The position numbers and the translations under genes are program-made. From JAAFHB01 sp037128295 (GTDB lineage: Bacteria; Bacteroidota; Bacteroidia; Bacteroidales; Prolixibacteraceae): a DNA stretch of 64,000 nucleotides. The stretch is taken from NCBI GenBank assembly GCA_037128295.1, contig JBAXWR010000002.1, forward strand, positions 1-64,000, written 5' to 3'. The notes under the pieces were generated by a model that was given only the letters and a program-made list of their open reading frames with translations, did not search any database and was not told where the DNA came from. Below, piece by piece: positions 34,124 to 43,854 of the stretch (position 1 is its first letter; the number at the start of each line of letters is the position of its first letter).

Positions 34124-35053
34124 TTATAAACCATATTTTTTTAAAATCATTTTTGCCTCATCCACGTTTACCTGTGCCATAACCGATAACAAATCAATGG
34201 AGACTCCGGCTTTAAAACCATTTACGATCATCAATTCAATACCCTCGATCTTACCTTCTACCTTACCTTCTATCCTACCTTCAATTTTACCTTCTTCATG
34301 GCCCTCTTCTTTGGCGGTGTTTATCGCATCCCTATCCCTTGCAAGGTTGATCAGGTATTTCTCGTAGGCCGCCCTCTCTTCGTCCGTCATGTTTAATTCA
34401 GCAAGTTTCTGTTCAGCTTTGTCGATGTTTTTTGAGGTCGAACCTTCGGCAATTTCATTGTTTTTGAACATATAGACCCATTCATCGATCCTCCTCTTTA
34501 TTATATTTTTGTACCTCTCTACCGTTATGATGTAATATTCAGGAAAGACTTTTTTTTCTATAAATTTATATTTGGGTTCCAGGCTGTCCAACAATTCAAC
34601 ACGCTTTTTTACCAATAACCTATTATGGGTATTTATCCCATAAAATTCGTTGGTCCCATAGTAGATATAGTCATCTCCCAGTCCTAAGTTGAAATACATG
34701 ATGCTGATTGATATCACTTTGCTGATGTTTGAGAAATCGGTGCCAAGTTTTTGGTGGTCAACAATGATCTTGGATGAACTGTAGAGCAGCCTCTCCAAAT
34801 AGTCGGACTCCCTGGTATTTTGGATCTCGATGTAGATTTTCCGGTCCTCTTTGTCCTGGACCAATAAATCGACACGGTTAAACTTATCGTCGTCTGCTTT
34901 TTGGTTGCCTTCGCTTTCAAGGATGCTCAATATTTTTATGCTGTCGTCTTCAAACAAGGCGCCCAGAAACCCTTCCAACACATCGAAATTGGCTTTGTCG
35001 CGAAGGATTGTCTTCATTGCCCAATCGAACCGGATTAATGTCTTTTTGCTCAT
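34124..35053 (-). CDS. Rpn family PD-(D/E)xK nuclease/putative transposase
   Basis: The 309-residue protein belongs to the Rpn/PDDEXK_2 family, related to YhgA-type transposase-like proteins. It opens MSKKTLIRFDWAMKTILRDK, the usual start, and the nuclease core is NRVDLLVQDKEDRKIYIEIQ, with D and ExQ at the active site. The C-terminal part has a run of EGKIEGRIEG-type repeats (about 250-275), a hallmark that varies in number between copies. E. coli RpnA promotes RecA-independent recombination and cuts DNA. Such genes are multicopy in Bacteroidota; a 20-bp remnant of its 5' end is found upstream of the 39998 gene. Confidence 0.9.
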   Translation of the reverse strand: MSKKTLIRFDWAMKTILRDKANFDVLEGFLGALFEDDSIKILSILESEGNQKADDDKFNRVDLLVQDKEDRKIYIEIQNTRESDYLERLLYSSSKIIVDHQKLGTDFSNISKVISISIMYFNLGLGDDYIYYGTNEFYGINTHNRLLVKKRVELLDSLEPKYKFIEKKVFPEYYIITVERYKNIIKRRIDEWVYMFKNNEIAEGSTSKNIDKAEQKLAELNMTDEERAAYEKYLINLARDRDAINTAKEEGHEEGKIEGRIEGKVEGKIEGIELMIVNGFKAGVSIDLLSVMAQVNVDEAKMILKKYGL

Positions 35054-35171
35054 CGCCTCAATATTTAATACTCCAAATTTACGGTTTTATTTATCGGAAT
35101 AAAAAGCTTTTTTTGTTCAAAACTATCGCTAATTTTTGGGTGGCCCACCATCGTTTATTTTTGCCAACCAT

Positions 35172-38100
35172 TCAGCCCATCATCCTTAGTAAGTAATCCC
35201 ATTCAAAATTGTTCACCGCCTTTATCATGTGTTTCGCAAGATATTGATTAACAGCCATATCGCTATTAAGTATTTCAGCCACCATATCCGAGTCGGCTAT
35301 TTCGATAGCCTCCTGAAGTTTTAACAGGAGGCCGGTAGGCAACTTCGCCAAATCACCTGCCGCCGCATCGTCATCATAAATGTATTCCTCTGATAGTACA
35401 GGGATTTCATCCTCGTAAAGATACTCAACACCGAGTACTTTCTCTATGGTTCCATAAAATTCGCCTTCCCTGAAAGGCTTGTGGATATATCCCTGTATAT
35501 CTATTGTTTGCATTTTCAATTGCTCGTATTCGTACAGGTTTGCCGAAATCGCTACAATGGGCACCAGCTTCCCCTTATCTGTCGATCTGATACGGCTGAT
35601 TGCTTCATAGCCATCCATGATTGGCATCTGCAGATCCATTAAAATAAGATCCGGGCCATAAGCCCCAAATTTAAAAATTGCATCGTGACCATTGGCTGCT
35701 TCAATCGTTTCAAAACCTACCAATTTTAGAAATTTGACCGTAACACTAAGGTTTTCGGCATTGTCATCAACCACAAGGACTTGAATTACATGTTGGCTTT
35801 TGGACAGCCCAATTACCCGTTTAGTGGTCTCATTTATTACCGCACCTGCCCCCGCTTCTTTAATTCCGATATTCAGAACAAAAGCAGAACCTTTCCCAAC
35901 TTCGCTCCTGACTGTAATGTTTCCCCCCATTAAGACCGCAAGTTCCTGGCTTAGGGCAAGTCCCAAACCGGTGCCGCTCCCTTGTCTGATCCCTGAATTT
36001 GTTTGCTCAAAAGCCTTGAATAGTTTGTCTTGTTCGTTTTGGGGTATGCCTGGGCCTGAATCTATAACCTCCACGATCAACCGGTTTGGTTCACCGTTTA
36101 ACTGGTCAACCTTTGTACTGACAACAATACCCCCTTTATCGGTGAATTTTACCGCATTGCCAATCAGGTTGATAAAGATCTGCCGCAATTTGCCCTCATC
36201 TGCAAATACATGCCGTGGCAATGAGGGAGATGTTTCGAAAACCAACTGAAGGTGTTTCGATTGAACCCGTCCCTTAAAAATGATTTCGAGATCTTTCAAT
36301 AATGTTTTCAGGTCAAAATTTGTAAAGTTCAGGACTGCACACCTTGCCTCAACTTTCGATAGTTCTAGGATGTCGTTGATGAGCGACAACAAATGCTCGC
36401 CGGCACGGTTGATCGAATTGGAATACTCCTTTTGTTGGCCTGTAAGAAGCTTGTCGCGGTTCATCAATTGCGAGAACCCGATTATTGCGTTCAGCGGTGT
36501 CCTGATTTCGTGCGACATATTGGCCAGGAAACGGCTTTTCGATTTGTTTGCCTCTTCAGCCTCTGACTTGGCTTTTAGCAGGATTGCTTCGGTTTTCTTT
36601 TTCTGGATGACACCACCAAGGACACCTGTATAGATTTTGAGCAAGATGATCACATGGTCGTTCCATTGTTTTTCTACTTTTACAGAATCGAAACCAATAA
36701 ACCCGATCAACGAAGATTCATGGTACATAGGCACAACTACCAGCGATTGTACCCCAAATTGTCCCAAAAATTCCCTTTCGATTTGCCTATCCTCAGGCAA
36801 ATCACTTACACAAGGAATGTAGATGTGCTGGTTTTTGAGGAATGTTTCCTTCCACAAAGGCAGGAACGAAGATGGGATATTCTTAAGACTCCCGATTTTG
36901 GGGACAATCCCTTCGGCACACCATTCAAATGTATTGTTAAGCTCGTCTTTAACAGTATCCAATTCGAAAATAAAGGCACCATCGACCCTATTGAAAATGC
37001 CCAACATCTCCAATGAGAGGTTTATTTCGGTATCGAGGTTGTTGGAACATGATTGGATTAACTTCTCCGAAATGACAGCGATAATTTCGTAAAGGCTATT
37101 TTGATATTTGAGTTCATCTTCCAGCTTTTTGCTTTCCGTAATGTCAACCATCACTGTCAGGAAGTATTTTTTTCCCTGGTTTTCGATAATTTCGCCCGAA
37201 AAAAGGCCATCGAGGATGTCACCCGTTTTGGTTTTAATTTTTAATTCGATGTTGTGGATAAACCCATTCATGACCAATTCGTCGGCAACTTTCCATTGTG
37301 TTTCGGGCTGGATAAAAATGCCCAATTGATCGGCTGTTTTGCCAATGATCTCATCTTTTGAAAAACCAACTTTTGAAATAAAAGCTTCGTTTACTTCGGT
37401 AAAAATATTTTCTGGAATTGAGCTGATGGCCATCAGTGCAGGGTTGTTCTCGAAAATCTTGTTGAATTTCTGTAGCGATTCCTGCTCTTTGCTAAGGTCT
37501 TTAGAAATACCAAAAATACAGCTTTTCCCGTCCCAAATCCCGAACCATATACGGGTTTCGACAGGCAAAAATGATCCGTCCTTTCTGACCAACGGCAATG
37601 GGCAGCTCTCCCTTTTTCCGGCAAACATATCCCCAAAAATTCGTTCGGCTTCGGCCCGTTTGTCAACAGGATGGACATCAAGTACGTGCATATTCCTGAT
37701 ATCTTCGGAAGAATAGCCAAGTTTACGAGTAACAGAACTGTTGGTGAAGAAAATTTCGCCATTCTGGTCGGCAATGAAAATAAGGTCCCCAATCGTTTCA
37801 AAAAAGGTATGGAAGTTGGTTTCGCTCTCGCGTATCGACTGTTCCAATTGCTTTTGTGCCGTAATGTCCCAGTTGGTACCTACCATCCTGACAGCCTGCC
37901 CCAAACCGTCGCGCTCGACAATTGCAATGGCGCGGATATAATGGACAGATCCATCGGGCCAGACGACCCGAAACTCGCTATCGAATTCTTTTTCGCCACT
38001 TACCGCCATTCTCACATCCTCATCACCACGCACCTTATCATCGGGATGTACGCCTGTAAGCCAGGTTTGGTAGGCACCTACGAAATTTTCTTTTTCGATC

Positions 38101-39998
38101 CCATAAAGCTTGAGCATCTGGTCATCCCAAATCAGGTTGTTGTTCACGAGGTCGTATTCCCAAACGCCAACTCCGCCAACACGGGTAGCCAACATTAGGC
38201 GTGAAGATATTTGTTTAAGATGGTCCTCTGCCTGCTTGATGTCGGTAATATCCTCGAAAGTTGTTGCAAATTGTCCTAGTTTCGGACAAAACGCCTTGAC
38301 CCGCAAATGGCGTTTGAACGTATTTGAAAAATACTCAAAGGTCTCAGGTTCACCTGTTAACGCCACCTTCCCATATCTTTCAATCTGCTGACGATCTACA
38401 TATGGCACAATTGACAGTATGGTCTTTCCGATAATATCTTCCGGCTTTACCCCTACATGGGATTCGTAAGCCTTGTTGGCATCCAGAAAACGAAAATCGA
38501 CCGGTTGTCCGTGTTCGTTTGTTATGATCTCATGCAAGGAAAAGCCTTCCGACATATTTTCAAAAAGCAATTGGTACTTTGTCTCGCTCTCCTTTAATTT
38601 TACTTCCGCTGCATTCTTCTCCGTAATATCACGACTTATCCCAAGAACACCAACCACTCTTCCCTCTTCAGTGCGATAGGGGGTTTTTATCGTATCCATA
38701 AGGGCCAATGTCCCATCGGGATAGGAAATCCATCTTTCGTAATGAAGAACCTTGTTTTTCTTCAACATTTCCCTGTCCTGATACCGGAAAAAATCGGCAA
38801 CCTCTTTATCAAACAGGTCATAGTCGGTTTTGCCAATGATTTCGTTTTTCGGTTTGCCAACAAAATCGGCAAAAGGCGGGTTACATTCGATGTAAACACC
38901 TTCTGTATCTTTGTAAAAGATAATATCGGGTATCGATTGGAGCAACATGGTGATCAATTCCGATCGGCGTGCCCTCTCCTCTTCAGCGAGCTTCCGCTCG
39001 CTAATGTCCTGCCCCTGGGCTATGGAGGCAACCGGGACAAGGCCATCGGTTGAAAACAAGGTTGCCGAATTCCAAAGAACTGTCCGTACCGTACCGTCAA
39101 GGTGCCGGACCCCGATTTCGGCACCATCCCATGGTTTGTATGTCAGGATTTTGCGTATAAGTGTTTTAGGATTGGCAACTATTGCATGAGGCATCAGTAG
39201 CCAAACCGATTGCATTAAAACATCACCCTCGTTGAGGCCGGTAAGAAGTTCAGAGGTGCTGTTAAAGTGCGTTATGCGGAATTGTGCGTCCCAAACAACG
39301 ATAGGGGCATTGGCATTGCTGATCAGTTTTTCGAGAAAAGAATTGGCCAATAGCAATTCAGACTGGAAGGCAATCTCATTGTTGGCGATGATCAACTCTG
39401 ATTCCCGCTTTGCAATATCCTCGTTTTGTAAGACGATCTCCTTATTGGCAGCAAGAAGCACCTGTTCGGCGAGCTTCATTTTGGTGACATCAATTGCCGT
39501 CACGAAGCATTGCTGGCCATTTTCATCGGCAATACCGGTTAGCTGGAGATAACACGGAGAACTGCCTGTTCTTGAAAGTCTTATGTCGCAGGTTTGCTTC
39601 GCCTTGCTGCCAAATACCTTATCAAGGAACAGGTTGAATGAAGGAAAGGTACTGACAGAAACATAAATCCTGAAATAGCTGTTTATTATATTGACCCGTG
39701 CTTTGCCAAGCATTTGCGCACCGGTGAGGTTGACCCCTGTGATCAAGCCATCTTTGGAAATTGTGTAATATCCCGATGGTGCAAAATCGTACAATTCCAC
39801 GTATTTATTTGCAAGCTCCTCTGCCCTTTGGTTGACCAGGACAAGCTCTTCGTTCATCATTTCAAGCTCAATCTGGTGGACTTCGAGTTCGTGGATCAAC
39901 CTCCTGCTTTCGTCATCCGAAAGTTGCCCTATTTTTGCAATTGGCTTATTTTTCAATAACTCTTCGGCTTTTCGGCGTAGATCTTGAGTTGTGTTCAT
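35172..39998 (-). CDS. Giant hybrid sensor kinase: PAS x7-GAF-HisKA-HATPase-REC
   Basis: The protein is 1608 residues from ATG 39998. After a coiled-coil N-terminus (SRRLIHELEVHQIELEMMNE) come seven PAS domains (roughly one per 125 residues to about 990; the fifth has WEYDLVNNNLIWDDQ), a GAF domain (about 995-1145), HisKA with H1163 (NMSHEIRTPLNA), HATPase, and a receiver with D1455 (LMDLQMPIMDG). A conserved tail DAAAGDLAKLP plus about 60 helical residues follows. An in-frame ATG at 40046 would add 16 residues that look like a fragment of the Rpn gene start, so it is not preferred. No membrane helix: it should be cytoplasmic. The last third is paralogous to the 40148 kinase. Confidence 0.92.
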   Translation of the reverse strand: MNTTQDLRRKAEELLKNKPIAKIGQLSDDESRRLIHELEVHQIELEMMNEELVLVNQRAEELANKYVELYDFAPSGYYTISKDGLITGVNLTGAQMLGKARVNIINSYFRIYVSVSTFPSFNLFLDKVFGSKAKQTCDIRLSRTGSSPCYLQLTGIADENGQQCFVTAIDVTKMKLAEQVLLAANKEIVLQNEDIAKRESELIIANNEIAFQSELLLANSFLEKLISNANAPIVVWDAQFRITHFNSTSELLTGLNEGDVLMQSVWLLMPHAIVANPKTLIRKILTYKPWDGAEIGVRHLDGTVRTVLWNSATLFSTDGLVPVASIAQGQDISERKLAEEERARRSELITMLLQSIPDIIFYKDTEGVYIECNPPFADFVGKPKNEIIGKTDYDLFDKEVADFFRYQDREMLKKNKVLHYERWISYPDGTLALMDTIKTPYRTEEGRVVGVLGISRDITEKNAAEVKLKESETKYQLLFENMSEGFSLHEIITNEHGQPVDFRFLDANKAYESHVGVKPEDIIGKTILSIVPYVDRQQIERYGKVALTGEPETFEYFSNTFKRHLRVKAFCPKLGQFATTFEDITDIKQAEDHLKQISSRLMLATRVGGVGVWEYDLVNNNLIWDDQMLKLYGIEKENFVGAYQTWLTGVHPDDKVRGDEDVRMAVSGEKEFDSEFRVVWPDGSVHYIRAIAIVERDGLGQAVRMVGTNWDITAQKQLEQSIRESETNFHTFFETIGDLIFIADQNGEIFFTNSSVTRKLGYSSEDIRNMHVLDVHPVDKRAEAERIFGDMFAGKRESCPLPLVRKDGSFLPVETRIWFGIWDGKSCIFGISKDLSKEQESLQKFNKIFENNPALMAISSIPENIFTEVNEAFISKVGFSKDEIIGKTADQLGIFIQPETQWKVADELVMNGFIHNIELKIKTKTGDILDGLFSGEIIENQGKKYFLTVMVDITESKKLEDELKYQNSLYEIIAVISEKLIQSCSNNLDTEINLSLEMLGIFNRVDGAFIFELDTVKDELNNTFEWCAEGIVPKIGSLKNIPSSFLPLWKETFLKNQHIYIPCVSDLPEDRQIEREFLGQFGVQSLVVVPMYHESSLIGFIGFDSVKVEKQWNDHVIILLKIYTGVLGGVIQKKKTEAILLKAKSEAEEANKSKSRFLANMSHEIRTPLNAIIGFSQLMNRDKLLTGQQKEYSNSINRAGEHLLSLINDILELSKVEARCAVLNFTNFDLKTLLKDLEIIFKGRVQSKHLQLVFETSPSLPRHVFADEGKLRQIFINLIGNAVKFTDKGGIVVSTKVDQLNGEPNRLIVEVIDSGPGIPQNEQDKLFKAFEQTNSGIRQGSGTGLGLALSQELAVLMGGNITVRSEVGKGSAFVLNIGIKEAGAGAVINETTKRVIGLSKSQHVIQVLVVDDNAENLSVTVKFLKLVGFETIEAANGHDAIFKFGAYGPDLILMDLQMPIMDGYEAISRIRSTDKGKLVPIVAISANLYEYEQLKMQTIDIQGYIHKPFREGEFYGTIEKVLGVEYLYEDEIPVLSEEYIYDDDAAAGDLAKLPTGLLLKLQEAIEIADSDMVAEILNSDMAVNQYLAKHMIKAVNNFEWDYLLRMMG

Positions 39999-40147
39999 TT
40001 TTAGGAATTTTTGATTGCGGATTAACGTCTTTTTGCTCTTGGTCACTTTTTTAATAATCCAAATTTAATCTTTTTTTGATGGAATCAACACCATTTTCCA
40101 ACAGTTTGAAATGCGTGGCAATTCATGGAAATTCTTTGCATTCATGG

Positions 40148-43100
40148 CTAATCATGTTGGATCATTCCTATACCGGGAGTTTTCAATATCCGTTGCAGGT
40201 ATTCCCAGTCGAAATTATTTGCCTTGGTAATCAGGTGCTGCACAAGGCCTTGGTTATCTGGTTTTGAACTGTTAAGAATACTGTCCATCAGCTCCAAATC
40301 AGCTATTTCGACGGCCTTTTGGAGTTTTCGCAAGATGTCACCGGGCAATTTCGCAATATCCCCGACTGCAGCTGCATCGTTGTAAAGGGATTCTGTTGTC
40401 GTCATAGGGATTTCCTCCTCAAAGATGTATTGTATGCCAAGCACGTTACCGATTGTGCCAAATAATTCGGCTTCCCTGAAAGGTTTATTTATATAACCCT
40501 GAATATCAAGTGTTTGCAGTTTCACTTTCTCGTCTTCAAACATGCTTGATGAAAGGGCGACAATGGGTACGGACCGCCCTTTTTCTGTTGCCCTGATATG
40601 ACGGATGGCCTGGTAACCGTCCATGACTGGCATACGCAGATCCATCAAGACCAGATCGGGGACATGCTCCTCAAATTTATCAATAGCCAGCTTGCCATTG
40701 GATGCTTCAATCGTAATAAAACCAGCCAATTGTAGAAAGTTGACAGCCACGCGACGGTTATCTTCATTATCGTCAACGACCAAAACCTGAAATGCCTTTT
40801 GTCCTTTGGCGAGGCCAATCACATGTTTTGAGATTTTTTCTTCAATTTTTCCTGTTAGATTATCCGTAATTTCAACATTGAAAGTGAATACCGACCCTTT
40901 CCCGACTTCGCTGGTTAAGGTAATGTCACCACCCATTAAAATAGCAAGTTCCCGGCTTAGGGCAAGACCCAAGCCTGTCCCACTTCCTTTTTTCATACCA
41001 GAACTTGTTTGTTCGAAAATCCTGAAAAGTTTTTGCATTTCGTTTTGGGGAATTCCTGGACCCGAATCTGAAATATCGACTTCAAGGAAGCTTTTTTCAT
41101 CGTTTGCCATGTTAACTCGGGTGTTTACCACAACACTACCTTCATCGGTAAATTTTACCGCATTTCCGATCAGGTTAATAAATATTTGGCGTAATTTACC
41201 CTCATCTGCAAATACATAACGTGGAACATCGGATGCCGTTTCAAAAGTTAGCTGTATGTGTTTTGATTTGGCCCGCTCCCTAAAAATGACGTTAAGGTCG
41301 TTCAACAATGTATGCAGGTCGAAATTTGTTGGGTTCAATACCCCCTGTCCTGCTTCAGCTTTGGAGAGTTCGAGGATATCGTTGATCAGCGATAAAAGAT
41401 ATTCGCCGGCACGGTTGATCGAAGTCGCATATTCCTTCGATTGTCCTGTCAACAGTTTGTCGTGGTCCATCAATTGCGAATATCCGATAATTGCGTTCAA
41501 TGGTGTCCGTATCTCGTGCGACATATTGGCAAGGAACAAACTTTTTGCCTTGTTAGCGACTTCCGCCTCATTTTTGGCTTTTAAAAGTGCTTCGGCTGTT
41601 TTTTTCTCTTTGGTGATGTCTTCCTTAACGGCTATAAAATTTGTGATTTCACCTTTTACATTGATGATGGGGGATATTGAAGCCATTTCCCAATAAAATT
41701 CGCCATTTTTCTTCTTGTTATAAAACTCACCGTGCCATTCTTTACCCGAAAGGATTGTTTTCCAAAGATTTTGGTAATATTCCTGAGTGGTCTGGCCTGA
41801 TTTTAATAGGCGGGGATTATTGCCAATGGCCTCTTTAATTGTATATCCCGACAATTCGCAAAACTTTGGGTTTACAAATTCAATGTCCCCGTTTATATCT
41901 GTAATAACAATCGATGCCGGGCTCTGATCAATAGCCTTCGCCAATTTAATGATCTGTTCTTCTGCTTGTTTCCTTCCTGTAATGTCGGTGATGAAGTTTA
42001 GGGTGGCTGGCTGGCCTTCCCATTCGATTTTGATCCCACTCAATTCTACCCATAACAGGCTCTTGTCTTTTCTCAATAGTCGTAAATGGTATCTTTGGTC
42101 AACATCTGAACCAGCAACGCGTTTTAAATAATTGTCTTTTACAAGATCCCTGTCGTTGGAATAGATAAATTCCAGAAATGGGATCGAATATAATTCCTCT
42201 TCCGAATAACCCGTCATTTTGGTTAATATTGGATTGACAAATTTCAAAAATCCGTTTTGCGCCACCAGAATGCCTTCCTGAGCCGTTTCGACCACAAAGC
42301 GGTATTGCCTCTCGCTTTCCCGTTGTTTTTCATCTGCCTGTTTCCTTTTTGTAATATCTCGGGTCACAAAAACAATTTGAAAAGGCAGCCCAGCCGAATC
42401 ACAGACCAATTCTGCATTTATTTCGATATCGAAAGTACTGCCATCAGCCCTTTTCGCCTTGTATTCGGCAGAGTCGCGGGGAATCCCCAACATTACCTTC
42501 GCAATATTTTCCCGTGCTTTAGCATAATCCTGACTATCAAGATATTCAAAAATCGAATGGTTTAAAACATCTTGAGGATCGTAACCGAACATTTTTGTGG
42601 TAATTGGAGAAGTAAGAAGGATTTGCCCTTTCAAATCTGTCACAGTAATCATGTCGGGCGAAGCATTCAATATGGCATGATACAGAGCCTGGCCATCACG
42701 CAAGTTTTGCTCAACTTTTTTTCGGTTGGTTATATCCCAATTTGTGCCGATCATACGAACTGCCATACCGGAATTATCGCGGTGAATGACAGCTATAGAT
42801 CTGATATAGCGGATTATACCATCACGCCATTTGATCCGGTACTCAGTATCATATTCCTTTTTGCCATCAAGTGCCAATTTGATTTCCTCATCAACTTGTA
42901 CGAGGTCGTCAGGATGGATACCTGCAATCCTCGCTTCGGATGGACTATTGAATTGATCAGGAGTCGTTCCGTATAGGCGGTACATCTGGTCATCCCAAAT
43001 TAAACTGTTGCCAGTGATATCGTATTCCCAAATTCCCACACCACCAGCTTTTGACGCAATAGCCAACCGCTCATTTGACTTTTCCGTCAACCCTTTTTGA

Positions 43101-43717
43101 ATGATCCCTTTAAGTTTTGCTCTCCAAAGCGTAAACGACAAGAACAGCCCAAGTCCCACAGCGGTAACTCCATTTACACGATTCGAGAAAATAACGTCGG
43201 CATTGACCTGCATCAGAGCGACGGCAAAATAAAAAACGATGTAGGAGCCGATAAAAAAGATCAATGCATAAAGAGGACGGGTAAAAATAATTAACCCTGC
43301 GACAACGGATACAACCAAATATGGGGTAATTGCAGACGTAACCATCTGATCAGCAGAAGCAATGACAGCACCAATGAGGAGCAAAAAAAACATGACCAGA
43401 TTAGGATAAAAAGATGCCATTTTACTGCTTCTCCCCAATCTATACGGAAAGAAGCCGAGCACAATTGCAAGAAAAGAAAATGTCAGTAATATTGTCAGAT
43501 GCGAGAGGACAATAAAAAGCCTCCATTGATGTTCGATACCTACAGAATCGCCCAACTTAAGTCCAAACAGAACTATGTGTATAAAACTTAAGGGGATAGC
43601 AACCAATGAGAGATAAAAAATACGAAGCATATTCTCTTGTTGGATTTCGTTGCCGGCAATTTTCTGTTCATTATCGGAGAGTTTGAAAAAACCATAAAGT
43701 GCTTTGACAAATTTCAT
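40148..43717 (-). CDS. Membrane hybrid sensor kinase: 6TM-PAS x4-HisKA-HATPase-REC
   Basis: The 1189-residue protein has about six transmembrane helices (residues 35-205), four PAS domains (about 215-710; the first with WEYDITGNSLIWDDQ, the fourth with EFVNPKFCELSGY), HisKA with H734 (NMSHEIRTPLNA), an HATPase (about 845-965; NAVKFTDEG, DSGPGIP, GTGLGL) and a receiver with D1026 (LMDLRMPVMDG). It ends with the same NDAAAVGDIAKLP tail and helical C-terminus as the upstream-paired 1608-residue kinase. The membrane part resembles a MASE-type sensor but is not assigned to a known ligand. The two genes are 149 bp apart. Confidence 0.92.
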   Translation of the reverse strand: MKFVKALYGFFKLSDNEQKIAGNEIQQENMLRIFYLSLVAIPLSFIHIVLFGLKLGDSVGIEHQWRLFIVLSHLTILLTFSFLAIVLGFFPYRLGRSSKMASFYPNLVMFFLLLIGAVIASADQMVTSAITPYLVVSVVAGLIIFTRPLYALIFFIGSYIVFYFAVALMQVNADVIFSNRVNGVTAVGLGLFLSFTLWRAKLKGIIQKGLTEKSNERLAIASKAGGVGIWEYDITGNSLIWDDQMYRLYGTTPDQFNSPSEARIAGIHPDDLVQVDEEIKLALDGKKEYDTEYRIKWRDGIIRYIRSIAVIHRDNSGMAVRMIGTNWDITNRKKVEQNLRDGQALYHAILNASPDMITVTDLKGQILLTSPITTKMFGYDPQDVLNHSIFEYLDSQDYAKARENIAKVMLGIPRDSAEYKAKRADGSTFDIEINAELVCDSAGLPFQIVFVTRDITKRKQADEKQRESERQYRFVVETAQEGILVAQNGFLKFVNPILTKMTGYSEEELYSIPFLEFIYSNDRDLVKDNYLKRVAGSDVDQRYHLRLLRKDKSLLWVELSGIKIEWEGQPATLNFITDITGRKQAEEQIIKLAKAIDQSPASIVITDINGDIEFVNPKFCELSGYTIKEAIGNNPRLLKSGQTTQEYYQNLWKTILSGKEWHGEFYNKKKNGEFYWEMASISPIINVKGEITNFIAVKEDITKEKKTAEALLKAKNEAEVANKAKSLFLANMSHEIRTPLNAIIGYSQLMDHDKLLTGQSKEYATSINRAGEYLLSLINDILELSKAEAGQGVLNPTNFDLHTLLNDLNVIFRERAKSKHIQLTFETASDVPRYVFADEGKLRQIFINLIGNAVKFTDEGSVVVNTRVNMANDEKSFLEVDISDSGPGIPQNEMQKLFRIFEQTSSGMKKGSGTGLGLALSRELAILMGGDITLTSEVGKGSVFTFNVEITDNLTGKIEEKISKHVIGLAKGQKAFQVLVVDDNEDNRRVAVNFLQLAGFITIEASNGKLAIDKFEEHVPDLVLMDLRMPVMDGYQAIRHIRATEKGRSVPIVALSSSMFEDEKVKLQTLDIQGYINKPFREAELFGTIGNVLGIQYIFEEEIPMTTTESLYNDAAAVGDIAKLPGDILRKLQKAVEIADLELMDSILNSSKPDNQGLVQHLITKANNFDWEYLQRILKTPGIGMIQHD

Positions 43718-43804
43718 TCAGGAATAATTAATATGCGGTTTAACAAGCAGGTAAGACCTTTACTTTATTGATTCAAAAGTAGCAATAAAACATTATCAGT
43801 CAAT

Positions 43805-43839
43805 AAAAAAAAATCCCCCTCCGGACAAACGAAGGGGGA
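43805..43839 (-). terminator. Rho-independent terminator downstream of lgt
   Basis: On the minus strand the sequence is TCCCCCT, a 12-base loop, AGGGGGA, then nine T residues (A run at 43805-43813 on the plus strand). It lies 16 bp beyond the lgt stop codon and before the 43717 kinase start, and so separates core genes from the kinase cluster. Confidence 0.85.
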
Positions 43840-43854
43840 CAAAGATCATTTTTT

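Noticed and set aside
34124..35053. Rpn-family gene as part of a recent mobile insertion
   Set aside because: No flanking inverted repeats or target-site duplication was seen; only the nuclease gene itself can be supported.
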